NCBI GenBank assembly: GCA_016650185.1
Contig: JAENWE010000102.1
Location: forward strand, 1-30,863
Reading direction: 5' to 3'
DNA: 30,863 nucleotides
Source: Vicinamibacteria bacterium
GTDB taxonomy: Bacteria; Acidobacteriota; Vicinamibacteria; Fen-336; JAGNNV01
Shown: piece after piece, positions 8,763 to 16,258 of the stretch
Layout: the number at the start of each line of letters is the position of its first letter
How positions within the stretch are numbered: position 1 is the stretch's first letter
Made by a program: the position numbers and the translations under genes
Notes under the pieces: generated by a model
What the model was told of the DNA's origin: nothing
What the model saw: the letters and a program-made list of their open reading frames with translations, nothing else
Databases searched by the model: none

Positions 8763-9443
8763 ATGATCGAGATGACCGAGATCCACAAGGTCTACAGCAC
8801 CGGCCGGATGGAAGTGGCGGCGTTGCGCGGCGTGAATCTCACCATCGGAGGCAACGAATACGTCTCCATCGTCGGCCCTTCCGGCTCCGGCAAGTCGACG
8901 CTCATGAACCTCGTCGGCTGTCTGGACACTCCGAGTTCGGGCACCTATAGGCTTTCGGGCGAGAACGTGGCCGGCCTCGACCGCAATCAGCTCGCGGAGG
9001 TGCGGAACAAAAAAATCGGTTTCGTCTTCCAGAGCTTCAATCTTCTGCCCTACGCGTCCGCTCTCGAGAACGTGGCTTTGCCGCTGCTCTTCGCCGGCAT
9101 CTCCGACAGGAAGCGCACAGAGCGGGCGAAGGAGATGCTCGAGCGGGTCGGCCTGGGGGACCGTATGGATCACAAGCCGACCGAGCTCTCGGGCGGCCAG
9201 ATGCAGCGCGTGGCCATCGCTCGGGCCCTCGCCAATAACCCGGCCATCATCCTGGCCGACGAGCCGACCGGCAACCTCGACTCCGCCTCCGGCCACGCCA
9301 TCGTGGATCTGTTCAGCGAACTGCACGCCGCCGGCCAGACCATCGTGATGATCACCCACGATAATGACCTGGCCAGAATCGCTTCCCGAATTGTCCACAT
9401 TCACGACGGCGAAATCGTCGAAGACAACCGCGTCGCCGCCTGA
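8763..9443 (+). CDS. ABC transporter ATP-binding protein, MacB/LolD type
   Basis: The 226-residue ATPase is complete. It shows Walker A GPSGSGKST (38-46), Q-loop at FVFQSFNLLP (Gln90), signature LSGGQ (142-146), Walker B AIILADEP with the catalytic Glu (about 161-168) and the switch His199 in MITHD. The segment SFNLLPYASALENVALPLLF is typical of the MacB/LolD group that powers permeases with large periplasmic domains. It starts immediately after the stop codon of the second permease, so it is the motor of the two-permease exporter. The gene has normal family length and no defect. Confidence 0.95.
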   Translation: MIEMTEIHKVYSTGRMEVAALRGVNLTIGGNEYVSIVGPSGSGKSTLMNLVGCLDTPSSGTYRLSGENVAGLDRNQLAEVRNKKIGFVFQSFNLLPYASALENVALPLLFAGISDRKRTERAKEMLERVGLGDRMDHKPTELSGGQMQRVAIARALANNPAIILADEPTGNLDSASGHAIVDLFSELHAAGQTIVMITHDNDLARIASRIVHIHDGEIVEDNRVAA

Positions 9444-9582
9444 GCCGCGACGCCCCCGAACCGCCCTCCGGGTGCGTTGGAAGATCCCGCGCCAGTCGGC
9501 GATAATGTACGCACTCACGATCCTGTGCCCGACGGACCTCTCCGCCTGGCGCCGGATTTCAAAGAACAGGAGAAAACCCTTG

Positions 9583-10527
9583 ATGAAGTCGTTCCAGTCG
9601 TTCGCTCGATCTGCCCTCATTCTGGCCCTGGGCCTCGCCTACGCGGCGTCCGCGGTGGCTCAAAGCGCCGAGGAGGCGATTGCCTACCAGACCTGGTACG
9701 CGGCCAACTCGCAGAACATGCAGGAGAAGGCGGTCGAAACGGCGCAGGCCTACCTCGCCCAGTTCCCGAACGGCCAGTATGCGGCATACCTGAAGAGCTG
9801 GCTGCTCGAATCCAAACTGCGGGCTTTCGGCGCGGCGGTGCAGGCCAAGAACACGGAGGAGATGATCAGGGCGGGACGCGAGATCCTCAAGGCGGACCCA
9901 GAACACCTAGGTGTTTATTACAGCCTTGCCTTCAACCTGCGGCGCTTCGAGCTTTCGGCCTCGCCGGCCAGCTTCGCCCACGCGAAGGAGGCCGCCGAGT
10001 TTGCCGCTTCCGGCATCAAACTGATCGAGGCGGGAAAGACCATCGCAGGCGGCCAGTTCGACAAGAACGCCTCATTGGCGCTTCTCTACCAGATCCAGGC
10101 CATGGTCGCGACCAACGCCAAGGAGAACCAGAAGGCGATCGAACTGTTCGAGAAGTCCCTCGCCGCTGATCCCGGCAACGCCGCGATCGGTACCTACAAC
10201 CTGTTGTCGCTGGCCTCGCTTTACCGCGAGCCGTACGGCTCGGCAGTCAACGCCTACCAGGCGTTGCCCGAAGCGGATCGGCAGGCCGCGGAACCCTCGG
10301 CCGAGGTGAAGGCGGCACTCGAAGCGATGTATGCCAGCGCCGACCCGTTGATCAATAGCTGGGCCCGCTTTGTGGCGCTGGCCCGCGCGCGCGGTGTCGC
10401 GGCCGACACCGAGGAGCAAGTCCTGGCGAGCGTGCAGGCGGTGTACAGCGCGCGCTACGGGGGTGACACTTCTGGGCTCGAGCCCCTGATCCAGAAGCTG
10501 CAGGCGGAGTACGCGCCGAAGAAGTAA
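9583..10527 (+). CDS. Secreted TPR-like protein
   Basis: The 314-residue protein begins with a clear signal peptide (MKSFQSFARSALILALGLAY, cleavage probably after AVAQ near residue 26). The rest is helical and Ala-rich with tetratricopeptide-like spacing, for example AVETAQAYLAQFPNGQYAAY early on and KENQKAIELFEKSLAADPGN in the middle. TPR folds hold protein partners, so a periplasmic scaffold role is likely, but no partner can be named. AGGAGA lies 9 bases before the chosen ATG; the open frame upstream is not plausible coding sequence. It follows the exporter operon after 139 bp on the same strand and may or may not be cotranscribed. It is convergent with the redoxin gene. Confidence 0.85.
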   Translation: MKSFQSFARSALILALGLAYAASAVAQSAEEAIAYQTWYAANSQNMQEKAVETAQAYLAQFPNGQYAAYLKSWLLESKLRAFGAAVQAKNTEEMIRAGREILKADPEHLGVYYSLAFNLRRFELSASPASFAHAKEAAEFAASGIKLIEAGKTIAGGQFDKNASLALLYQIQAMVATNAKENQKAIELFEKSLAADPGNAAIGTYNLLSLASLYREPYGSAVNAYQALPEADRQAAEPSAEVKAALEAMYASADPLINSWARFVALARARGVAADTEEQVLASVQAVYSARYGGDTSGLEPLIQKLQAEYAPKK

Positions 10528-10538
10528 TCGGACCTCCC

Positions 10539-10568
10539 CTCCGCCCCAGGGAGCGCGGCGGAGCGCTC
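10539..10568. terminator. GC-rich hairpin between convergent genes
   Basis: CTCCGCC (10539-10545) can pair with GGCGGAG (10557-10563). Alternatively GAGCGC (10551-10556) pairs with GCGCTC (10563-10568). The hairpins fill the 46-bp gap between the TPR-like gene and the redoxin gene, which converge. There is no T-run, so intrinsic termination is uncertain. Confidence 0.4.
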
Positions 10569-10573
10569 CACCC

Positions 10574-11614
10574 TCAGGGCTGAGGCTTCTTCCTAAGCGC
10601 TTCGGGCGCGCGTTCCCGGTCGAGAGGGATGACCTTGATCGTCCACTGAACCGGCATGGAGGACGGGGCATAGCAGAGGGTGTCGCTGCAGACCTGGTAG
10701 TCGAGGGCGCCTTCGAGGTCGATCTGTTCCACCGGAGCGGCGCCTCGTGCCGGTCCGATCACCGTCACGTCCTGGACGACCCGGAATTCGCCCATGAAGA
10801 CCGGCACGGTCTCCTTGAGCGGCTCGAAGGTGTAGGGTTCCGACTCAGGGTAGCGGACCTCGTGGGCGGTCACCAGCGGATTCTCGGCGAGAGTGAGTTT
10901 CAACGGTTTGTAGCCCTTCACCCCGGGCGCGTAGGCATGCATGTGATCCGCCATTTTGAAGTCCAGCACCAGAGTGACGCGCTGTCCGGTTGCTCCTTGG
11001 GGATTGCTGGCCGATGTCCGCAAAGTGAACTGGCTGTTCTGGACCTCGCGGACCGAGGCGTTTGCCGGGTCACCCTGTGAAATCAGGAGACTGGCGGCCG
11101 TGCGCCGCTCCTGGTAGGTCGGCTCGAAATCCTTGGTCCGGATGATTCCCTTGGCATCCGCGATGAACGTGCCCGGGAAAGGGACGCCGTGGTTGGCGTG
11201 TCCCACCGGATAATCGATTTCGTTGATGAGCCCGTACGCGCGGATGATCTTGGACTCAGGGTCTGAGAGCAGAGGGAAAGTGATGTGCCGGCGGGCCGAG
11301 AAGTCCTTGAGGACCTCCACCGAGTCGTAGCTCAAGGCGGCGACACCCAGACCCCGCTTCTTGAAGCCGTCCAGCTGACTCTCCAGCTCCACGAGCTGGA
11401 CTTTGCAATACGGTCACCAGTCGGCGGAACGAAAGAAGACCAAGACCACACCGTTCGGGCCCTTGAGCCCGTCCAGGTCCCTCATGGTCCCGTTCTGATC
11501 CTTCGCCTCGAATGCGAGTAGAGGCTGGCCTATCGATGGTCCCAACTCCATGGGATTGGGTCTCACGGGGGCGGCGGCCTGGGAGGCGGCGAGAATCACG
11601 GAAGCAAGAATCAT
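10574..11614 (-). CDS. Probable selenoprotein: redoxin (UxxC) fused to DsbD-N-like domain
   Basis: Read through one in-frame TGA (11414-11416), the gene encodes 346 residues. Residues 1-15 are a short signal-peptide-like segment. Residues 25-180 form an AhpC/TSA-type thioredoxin fold: VVLVFFRSADW, then TGA as residue 67, then PYCKVQLVELESQL. Relatives have Cys at this position, so Sec67 and Cys70 would make a UxxC redox pair. Residues 195-335 resemble the DsbD N-terminal domain, with a Cys pair in YQVCSDTLCYAP (309 and 314). A SECIS-like hairpin follows the TGA. Likely role: thiol-disulfide exchange or peroxide reduction in the periplasm, with electrons relayed between the domains. The start has AAGGA 7 bases upstream. 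A nonsense mutation or read error of TGC is the alternative, but homology runs straight through and the hairpin argues against it. Confidence 0.85.
11382..11400 (-). promoter_or_regulatory. SECIS-like hairpin behind the in-frame UGA
   Basis: In the mRNA an 8-bp perfect stem, TCCAGCTC with GAGCTGGA, closes a GUG loop. The first loop base is a G and lies 22 bases after the UGA. Bacterial SECIS elements are small stem-loops in the coding region just behind the UGA, with the loop roughly 16-37 bases away and a G among the first loop bases. Position, stem and loop all fit. SelB binding is inferred, not shown. Confidence 0.75.
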
Positions 11615-11747
11615 GGGCGAGTCCTTCTGACGTTTGGCATGGGACCAACGAAGACCCGAGGTTACACGCAAGGACTCCCGTGACCATCACCTTCTCCGGG
11701 GCGGATGTAAGTGAATCGACGCTGAAACGAGTCCTCGCCCGCGAGAT

Positions 11748-12713
11748 CTAACCCGGGCGGCCGGAAGCCTGCTGAGCCGACGGTCGCGGCTTCATAGGCA
11801 GCGGCGCCTCGGCCTCGAGAACCGCCTCGGGCTGAACGGTCACGTGCTCGATCCCGTGTTCGGCGGTGACTCGCTGGGCGACCGCGTGGGCAACGCCCGT
11901 CCCGTGCGCCTCGCCGCTCAGCACCACGTGGACGGTCACCACCGGGAATCCATCCGAGATCGTCCAGACATGCAGGTCATGAAGATCGCGCACCCCCGGC
12001 GTCGCGCGGATCGTCGCTTCGATGGCGGTGGCGGAGACTCCGGGCGGCGCCTGTTCCATCAGGACGGCGGCGGATTCGCGCATGAGCTTCCAGGCGCCCC
12101 ACAGGATCAGGATCGAGATCAGTATTGAGGCGAGCGCATCCGCCTCGGGGAAGCCAAAGCGTAGAACCGCGATCGAGGCGACGATCGCCGCCACTGAACC
12201 CATGGCGTCCGCCACCACGTGAGCGAGAGCGGCACGCACATTGATGGACGCGTGGGCCCCGCGCACGAGAGCCACCCCGGAGGCGATGTTGATCAGCAAT
12301 CCGGCGACCGCCGTGGCGAGCATCCAGTCGCCCCGGACCGCATGCGTGGTCCGTAGGCGGCCGAACGCCTCGATGATGATCCCGATGGATGCGGTGAAAA
12401 GGGCGCCTCCACTCACCGCCGCGGCGATCACCTCGGCCCGCCGGTAGCCGAAGGTATGTGAAGCGGTGCGCGGTCGCGTGGCCATGCGCTGGGCGAACAA
12501 GGCGAGGCCCAGGGCGCCCGAGTCCACGAGCATATGCGCGGCATCGGAGAGAAGAGCCAAAGAGCCGGACAGCACGCCGACCACCGCTTCCACGAACGCG
12601 AAGCCCAGGGTCACGACGAGGGCGCGGGCGAGCGCTCCGCTGGCGGCCTGGGCGTGAGCGTGAACGTGACCGGGCTCGTTCGCGTGATTGTGGTCGTGCG
12701 TCATGTGTGCCAT
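11748..12713 (-). CDS. Cation diffusion facilitator, ZitB/CzcD-like zinc exporter
   Basis: The 321-residue CDF antiporter would export Zn2+ (perhaps Co2+ or Cd2+) in exchange for H+. It has a His-rich N-terminus (MTHDHNHANEPGHVHAHAQ), six transmembrane segments and a cytoplasmic C-terminal domain. Counting from the TTG codon just upstream, the intramembrane metal site is HxxxD in TM2 (SDAAHMLVD, His61 and Asp65) and HxxxD in TM5 (AHVVADAMG, His166 and Asp170); the His/Asp pairing is characteristic of zinc-selective members. The C-terminal domain contains DLHDLHVWTISDG and ends in an Ala/Pro-rich tail. I took the first ATG, with AGG upstream; another ATG lies three codons further in. It lies 133 bp upstream of the selenoprotein gene on the same strand, so cotranscription is possible. 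Confidence 0.93.
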   Translation of the reverse strand: MAHMTHDHNHANEPGHVHAHAQAASGALARALVVTLGFAFVEAVVGVLSGSLALLSDAAHMLVDSGALGLALFAQRMATRPRTASHTFGYRRAEVIAAAVSGGALFTASIGIIIEAFGRLRTTHAVRGDWMLATAVAGLLINIASGVALVRGAHASINVRAALAHVVADAMGSVAAIVASIAVLRFGFPEADALASILISILILWGAWKLMRESAAVLMEQAPPGVSATAIEATIRATPGVRDLHDLHVWTISDGFPVVTVHVVLSGEAHGTGVAHAVAQRVTAEHGIEHVTVQPEAVLEAEAPLPMKPRPSAQQASGRPG

Positions 12714-12734
12714 CAAAGCCTAAGTCATGCGCCC

Positions 12735-12758
12735 TGCGCGACTGCGCGACCGCGCGAC
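12735..12758 (+). repeat. Three tandem copies of an 8-bp unit
   Basis: The unit (T/C)GCGCGAC occurs three times head to tail in the 57-bp gap between the CDF gene and the cyclase gene. A related GCGCGAC lies just beyond in the cyclase terminus. It may be a simple slippage repeat; I assign no function. Confidence 0.7.
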
Positions 12759-12770
12759 CGGGCGCCGGCT

Positions 12771-14930
12771 CTACTTGGATCGCGCGACATAGACGCCATC
12801 CCAGTCGGGAGCGGGCGGAGTCGCCACGTAGTCCCGGCACCGGGCGAGCAAAACCGCGCTCGGGGGATCTGTGTCCGTCTGGGTCTCGAGGAGAGTGATG
12901 GCATCCAGGAAACGCCTCTCGTTGTAGAGATCAAGGGCGCGCTCGTAGACACGGGCTCTTGCGATTTGTGGTCCTTCCTGTTCCGACTCTCCCAGGAGTT
13001 CGAAGACCAGAACCCCCTGCCTCTTGCCCTTGACCGCCACCCGGTCGAGCTTCCGGAATGCGAACGCATCTTTCGAGGCCGCCCAGGAAGCCTCGCTCAC
13101 CAGGATCGTGGTTCCGTATTGCTTGTTGAGCCCTTCCAACCGAGCGGCGAGGTTCACCCCATCGCCGAGAGCGGTGTAACTCAATCGGCTCGGCGCGCCG
13201 AAGTGGCCCACCATCACTTCCCCAGTGTGCAGACCGAAGCGGGTGACAAAACGTGGCCGGTCGCCCCAATCGGGCGAGACGTAGAGGCGCTCGGTTGCGG
13301 CCACGCAGTCGAGAGCGGCTCGGCAGGCCCGACCTTCGTGTCCAGGCGACAGTGAGGGGGCGTTCCACAGGGCCATCACGGCGTCCCCGACGTATTTGTC
13401 GATGGCGCCTGCGTTCGCATGGACCGCTTCGGTCATCGCCTCCAGGTATCGGCCCAAAGCCTCGGCCACCGCGTCCGGCGACAACTGCTCCGCGTAGGTG
13501 GTGAAGCCCTTGATGTCCGTGAACATGATGGTCAGCACGCGGGCTTCGCCGCCGAGCACGGGTTCGCGATTCGCCTTGAACAACTCTCGCACCAGATCCA
13601 CGGGCACGTATTTCCCCAGAGCGCGCAGCGCAGTCTTGGCCTTTTCCAAACCGTTCAACACGGAGGCGACCTCCCGGAACGCGGCCCGTGGTTCGGTGGC
13701 GGCGAAATCGAACTCGCTCATGCGTCGGGTCTCGACCAGGATGCCGCTGAGATCGTGCGCGATCCAGCGCACGACCATCACTCCCCCGGCCAAGATGAGG
13801 ACCATCAGGGCCAGGGCCCTCACCAGGAGGGAACGTTGCTCGGTGCGCAGACTGGAAAGCCCCGGCAACTCGTCCTCCGCCACGATCATGCCGAGGCGCC
13901 AGCCCTGAGTCTCCGGGAGATCGCGAAACCCCACGAGGTAACGCCTTCCCGAAAGATCGAAGCGACCGAGGTCCGCCCGCGGGTTGTCTCCGGCTTGAAC
14001 CAGCTCAGGACGAGACAGCGCGGCCAGAACCGAAGCGGGCGTCTGGGCGGAAACGATGCGGAGGTCTCCCTCGTCCTGCACCAGGGCGTCGTTCTCCGAG
14101 AACCGGGTGAGCAGGCGGCCGCGGCCATCACAAAGGAAAGTGATCTCCGGTGCGCCCGGGTCAGGAGCCACGAGGGCATCGAGGGCGCGGCCCAAGATCG
14201 CCGCTCTGACCACTCCGAGGAAGGTCCCGTTTCGGTCCTCCACCGCCTTCAACACCGTGACCACCACGCGGCGACGGTCTTCGGGGAGAAGGGAGTCGAG
14301 TTCGCTGTAGCTGAGATCGCTCCAAAGCGCCCGTCCACCGACCGCCTCCGACGACGGCGTGCCGAAGGTGGCGTGATCGGTCGGGTCGCCCGAAGGGCCC
14401 GGAGTGCGCTCGATACGTCCATCACCCAGACCGCCTCCGGCCGGTCGCAGCCGAACCTTGGAATAGAAGCCCGTGTGATCCCCTTCGGTGACGCGCGTGA
14501 GAACGCGACTTCCCGTCTCATCGCTCTCGCGATACACCGAGACCTGAAAGCGGCCATCCAGCAACAGTTGGGCGCTTCCGTCGACGCTGAATCCGGCGCG
14601 CTGCCCGCGGGTGAACGACAGTTCGGCAAGGTTCGGGTTGTCCAACATCTCAGCGAAAAGGAGGGCCTCGGCCGAGGACACATCGGGGGCGGTGGCCACG
14701 AAGCGCAATCCCTGCTCAAGCCTTGTCACCGCGTGCTTCGCCTGGGCCAGGTACGCCTCGACCCTCGACACAATCTTCGCGCTGAGGGCGGCGCGGCGTT
14801 CGTCGGAGGCGCGGACCAGGCCCCGCTCGGAGACCCGGGCGAGCGACACGAAAAGCAGACTCAACAGCAGGGCAAGGCCGCCCATGGCCGCGACGAATGC
14901 CTGACCAAGAGTGGGGCGGAAACGAGTCAT
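12771..14930 (-). CDS. Membrane sensor class III adenylate/guanylate cyclase
   Basis: The 719-residue protein makes a cyclic nucleotide, probably cAMP, in response to an extracytoplasmic signal. TM1 (about 12-32) and TM2 (about 366-388) enclose a large periplasmic region of double-Cache type. A HAMP-like linker at 389-440 leads to the cyclase domain (about 462-645). Metal-binding Asp472 (MFTDIKGFT) and Asp516 (YVGDAVMALW), Lys512, Thr586 in YTALGDGVN, and Asn593/Arg597 in NLAAR are present, so the domain should be active. Lys with Thr as base-selecting pair fits a class IIIb-like adenylate cyclase. The last 70 residues look like a short helical TPR-type tail. No effector or cAMP-receptor gene is nearby. 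Confidence 0.93.
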   Translation of the reverse strand: MTRFRPTLGQAFVAAMGGLALLLSLLFVSLARVSERGLVRASDERRAALSAKIVSRVEAYLAQAKHAVTRLEQGLRFVATAPDVSSAEALLFAEMLDNPNLAELSFTRGQRAGFSVDGSAQLLLDGRFQVSVYRESDETGSRVLTRVTEGDHTGFYSKVRLRPAGGGLGDGRIERTPGPSGDPTDHATFGTPSSEAVGGRALWSDLSYSELDSLLPEDRRRVVVTVLKAVEDRNGTFLGVVRAAILGRALDALVAPDPGAPEITFLCDGRGRLLTRFSENDALVQDEGDLRIVSAQTPASVLAALSRPELVQAGDNPRADLGRFDLSGRRYLVGFRDLPETQGWRLGMIVAEDELPGLSSLRTEQRSLLVRALALMVLILAGGVMVVRWIAHDLSGILVETRRMSEFDFAATEPRAAFREVASVLNGLEKAKTALRALGKYVPVDLVRELFKANREPVLGGEARVLTIMFTDIKGFTTYAEQLSPDAVAEALGRYLEAMTEAVHANAGAIDKYVGDAVMALWNAPSLSPGHEGRACRAALDCVAATERLYVSPDWGDRPRFVTRFGLHTGEVMVGHFGAPSRLSYTALGDGVNLAARLEGLNKQYGTTILVSEASWAASKDAFAFRKLDRVAVKGKRQGVLVFELLGESEQEGPQIARARVYERALDLYNERRFLDAITLLETQTDTDPPSAVLLARCRDYVATPPAPDWDGVYVARSK

Positions 14931-15349
14931 GACGAAAGGCAGCCTACGAATGGTTCCGCGAGCGGGTCAAGTAGCGGCAGCAGGCATGGCCTTCTGAATT
15001 GCACCGCCAATCCACAGATCTCGCCCAAAAAAAAATTCCTCGAGGCGTCAACGAGAGGAGCCTGCTCGTTCGATTGAATCCTCGCTGCTGCTCGCCACGA
15101 TCGCCGTCCCGTGCCTACGGCGGCGCAAGTGAGCGAGGTCTAGTTCAGCCTTTATTCAAGCGGGTGAAGTTGAAGTCGCCACGAGGGGTGTGGAGAGGTG
15201 CGAGTGGCGCATCCGGGCAAGAACCTTTTGCTTTGGGCCGGCGTCTATCTCGGTACCTGACACGTACCCGTTAGCCAAAGAGAAGTCCATAACCACCGCC
15301 ATCGACTCACAGCGAGACGTACAACTCCATGTAGTAGGGGGACGCGACA
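14931..15349. other. 419-bp intergenic region between divergent genes
   Basis: No convincing gene, RNA gene or terminator is visible. Short frames here have no family resemblance. Two small dyads stand out: TTCAA/TTGAA at 15155-15174 and GGTAC-N7-GTACC at 15252-15268. The second lies about 80 bp before the metalloprotein/ADOP operon and could be an operator. A run of nine A occurs near 15030. AGGGGGA just before the next ATG is a good ribosome binding site. Confidence 0.4.
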
Positions 15350-15994
15350 ATGCCGTCGTTTTTCATCTTGGTTCTTCTCACCCTCTCCCTTGCCGCCGCC
15401 GGGGAAACATCGGAGCGGGTGGCCGACCCGGCCACGGCCGCGACGGATCCGGGCGCCGGCCCGACCGAGTCGCCAGCCGGCCCCGGGGAGCCGACGCCGG
15501 CTCTGGCCAAGGAGTCGACGTCTGAGCCCGGCCTCGGAAAGCTGGCCGTGCAGGCGCTGTCACGCCTGCGCCCCATTGGCTTTGGCGCGGCCGAGTTACT
15601 GGCGAGCGCCTCCGAGAGTTCCTCGATCGTCGCCGACTTGTTGAAGAGACTCGACCAGACCGATGTCGTCGTCTACCTGACGGATATGCTGCCCTGGACC
15701 CCGAGCGCGCCAAAGTCTCACCTTGTTTTTCTGACCACCGAGGCGGGCATTCGGTACCTGATGATTCGGGTCGATCGCTCTAGGCTCTCACCCAGCGATC
15801 GCGTCGCGTCCCTCGGTCACGAGCTGCAACACGCGCTGGAAGTCGCGGCGGCCACTCAGGTAAGGGATGCCTCCGGAATGGCGGACCTGTATCGTCGAAT
15901 CGGCTGGGAGGCGGGGGAGGGGCGGTTCGAGAGTGCCGCCGCGCGAAGCGTTGGCGACAGTGTCCGGAAACAGGTGATGGGGCGCGTTCGATGA
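15350..15994 (+). CDS. Secreted HELQH protein, putative zinc metalloprotease-like
   Basis: The 214-residue protein begins with a signal peptide (MPSFFILVLLTLSLAAAG) and a Pro/Ala/Thr-rich linker to about residue 60. The core from 62 contains SLGHELQHALEVAA, a zincin-type HExxH motif (His157, Glu158, His161), followed by ASGMADLYRRIGW and RFESAAA. I recall similar small acidobacterial proteins that keep H-E-L-Q-H-A but have no known activity. No clear third zinc ligand is evident; Glu194 in RFESAA is a candidate. AGGGGGA precedes the ATG. The stop codon is followed directly by the ATG of the permease prefix frame, so the protein is probably made together with the ADOP permease. Protease activity is inference. 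Confidence 0.7.
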   Translation: MPSFFILVLLTLSLAAAGETSERVADPATAATDPGAGPTESPAGPGEPTPALAKESTSEPGLGKLAVQALSRLRPIGFGAAELLASASESSSIVADLLKRLDQTDVVVYLTDMLPWTPSAPKSHLVFLTTEAGIRYLMIRVDRSRLSPSDRVASLGHELQHALEVAAATQVRDASGMADLYRRIGWEAGEGRFESAAARSVGDSVRKQVMGRVR

Positions 15995-16258
15995 ATGCCC
16001 AGCGCCGGGACTCGTTTTCTCAGCGGCGGGCCGGCGCGCGAGCGGGGCGCGCCTCGAAGGCTCTTGGATACTTTCCTTGTCCGACGGAACCTCCGGACCG
16101 CCTGCGCCGTCATAGAGGTTGACGAAGAAATCGCTCTTCACCTCGATCTGCGGACGCGCGAACTCGTGGAACGCGGTCTCGATCCTTTGGCGGCCCGCGA
16201 GCAGGCGCTGCGGCGGATGGGCGACATCCGAATCGTGAAGCGCGAACGGTGCAACTGA
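15995..16258 (+). CDS. ADOP permease prefix domain, out of frame with the permease
   Basis: Residues 42-87 (VDEEIALHLDLRTRELVERG, then LDPLAAREQALRRMGDI) match the prefix domain that normally starts ADOP permeases in the same reading frame. Here the frame ends in TGA seven bases after the GTG that opens the permease frame. In intact relatives the text runs from GD....R.C straight into a basic RKRDREM-like stretch, which is exactly what the permease frame supplies. One inserted base near 16246-16250 would join the two. So this is either a split gene with coupled reinitiation, a real frameshift mutation or an assembly error. The first 40 residues look unlike the family. Confidence 0.65.
   Translation: MPSAGTRFLSGGPARERGAPRRLLDTFLVRRNLRTACAVIEVDEEIALHLDLRTRELVERGLDPLAAREQALRRMGDIRIVKRERCN

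Noticed and set aside
11414..11416. Simple nonsense mutation or two separate genes at the redoxin locus
   Set aside because: Homology is continuous, TGA replaces the redox Cys exactly, and a fitting SECIS-like hairpin follows. Two genes would split a thioredoxin fold in its active site.
15027..15035. Run of nine A as a terminator tail of the minus-strand cyclase or an upstream gene
   Set aside because: No stable stem lies next to it and it is upstream, not downstream, of the cyclase gene.
13419..15077. Long plus-strand open frame (over 550 codons) opposite the cyclase gene
   Set aside because: It is the antisense shadow of a clearly conserved cyclase; its translation is rich in His, Gln, Gly and Arg and shows no domain. 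Similar long shadows lie opposite the hydrolase (1848-3053), the MATE gene and the ADOP gene.
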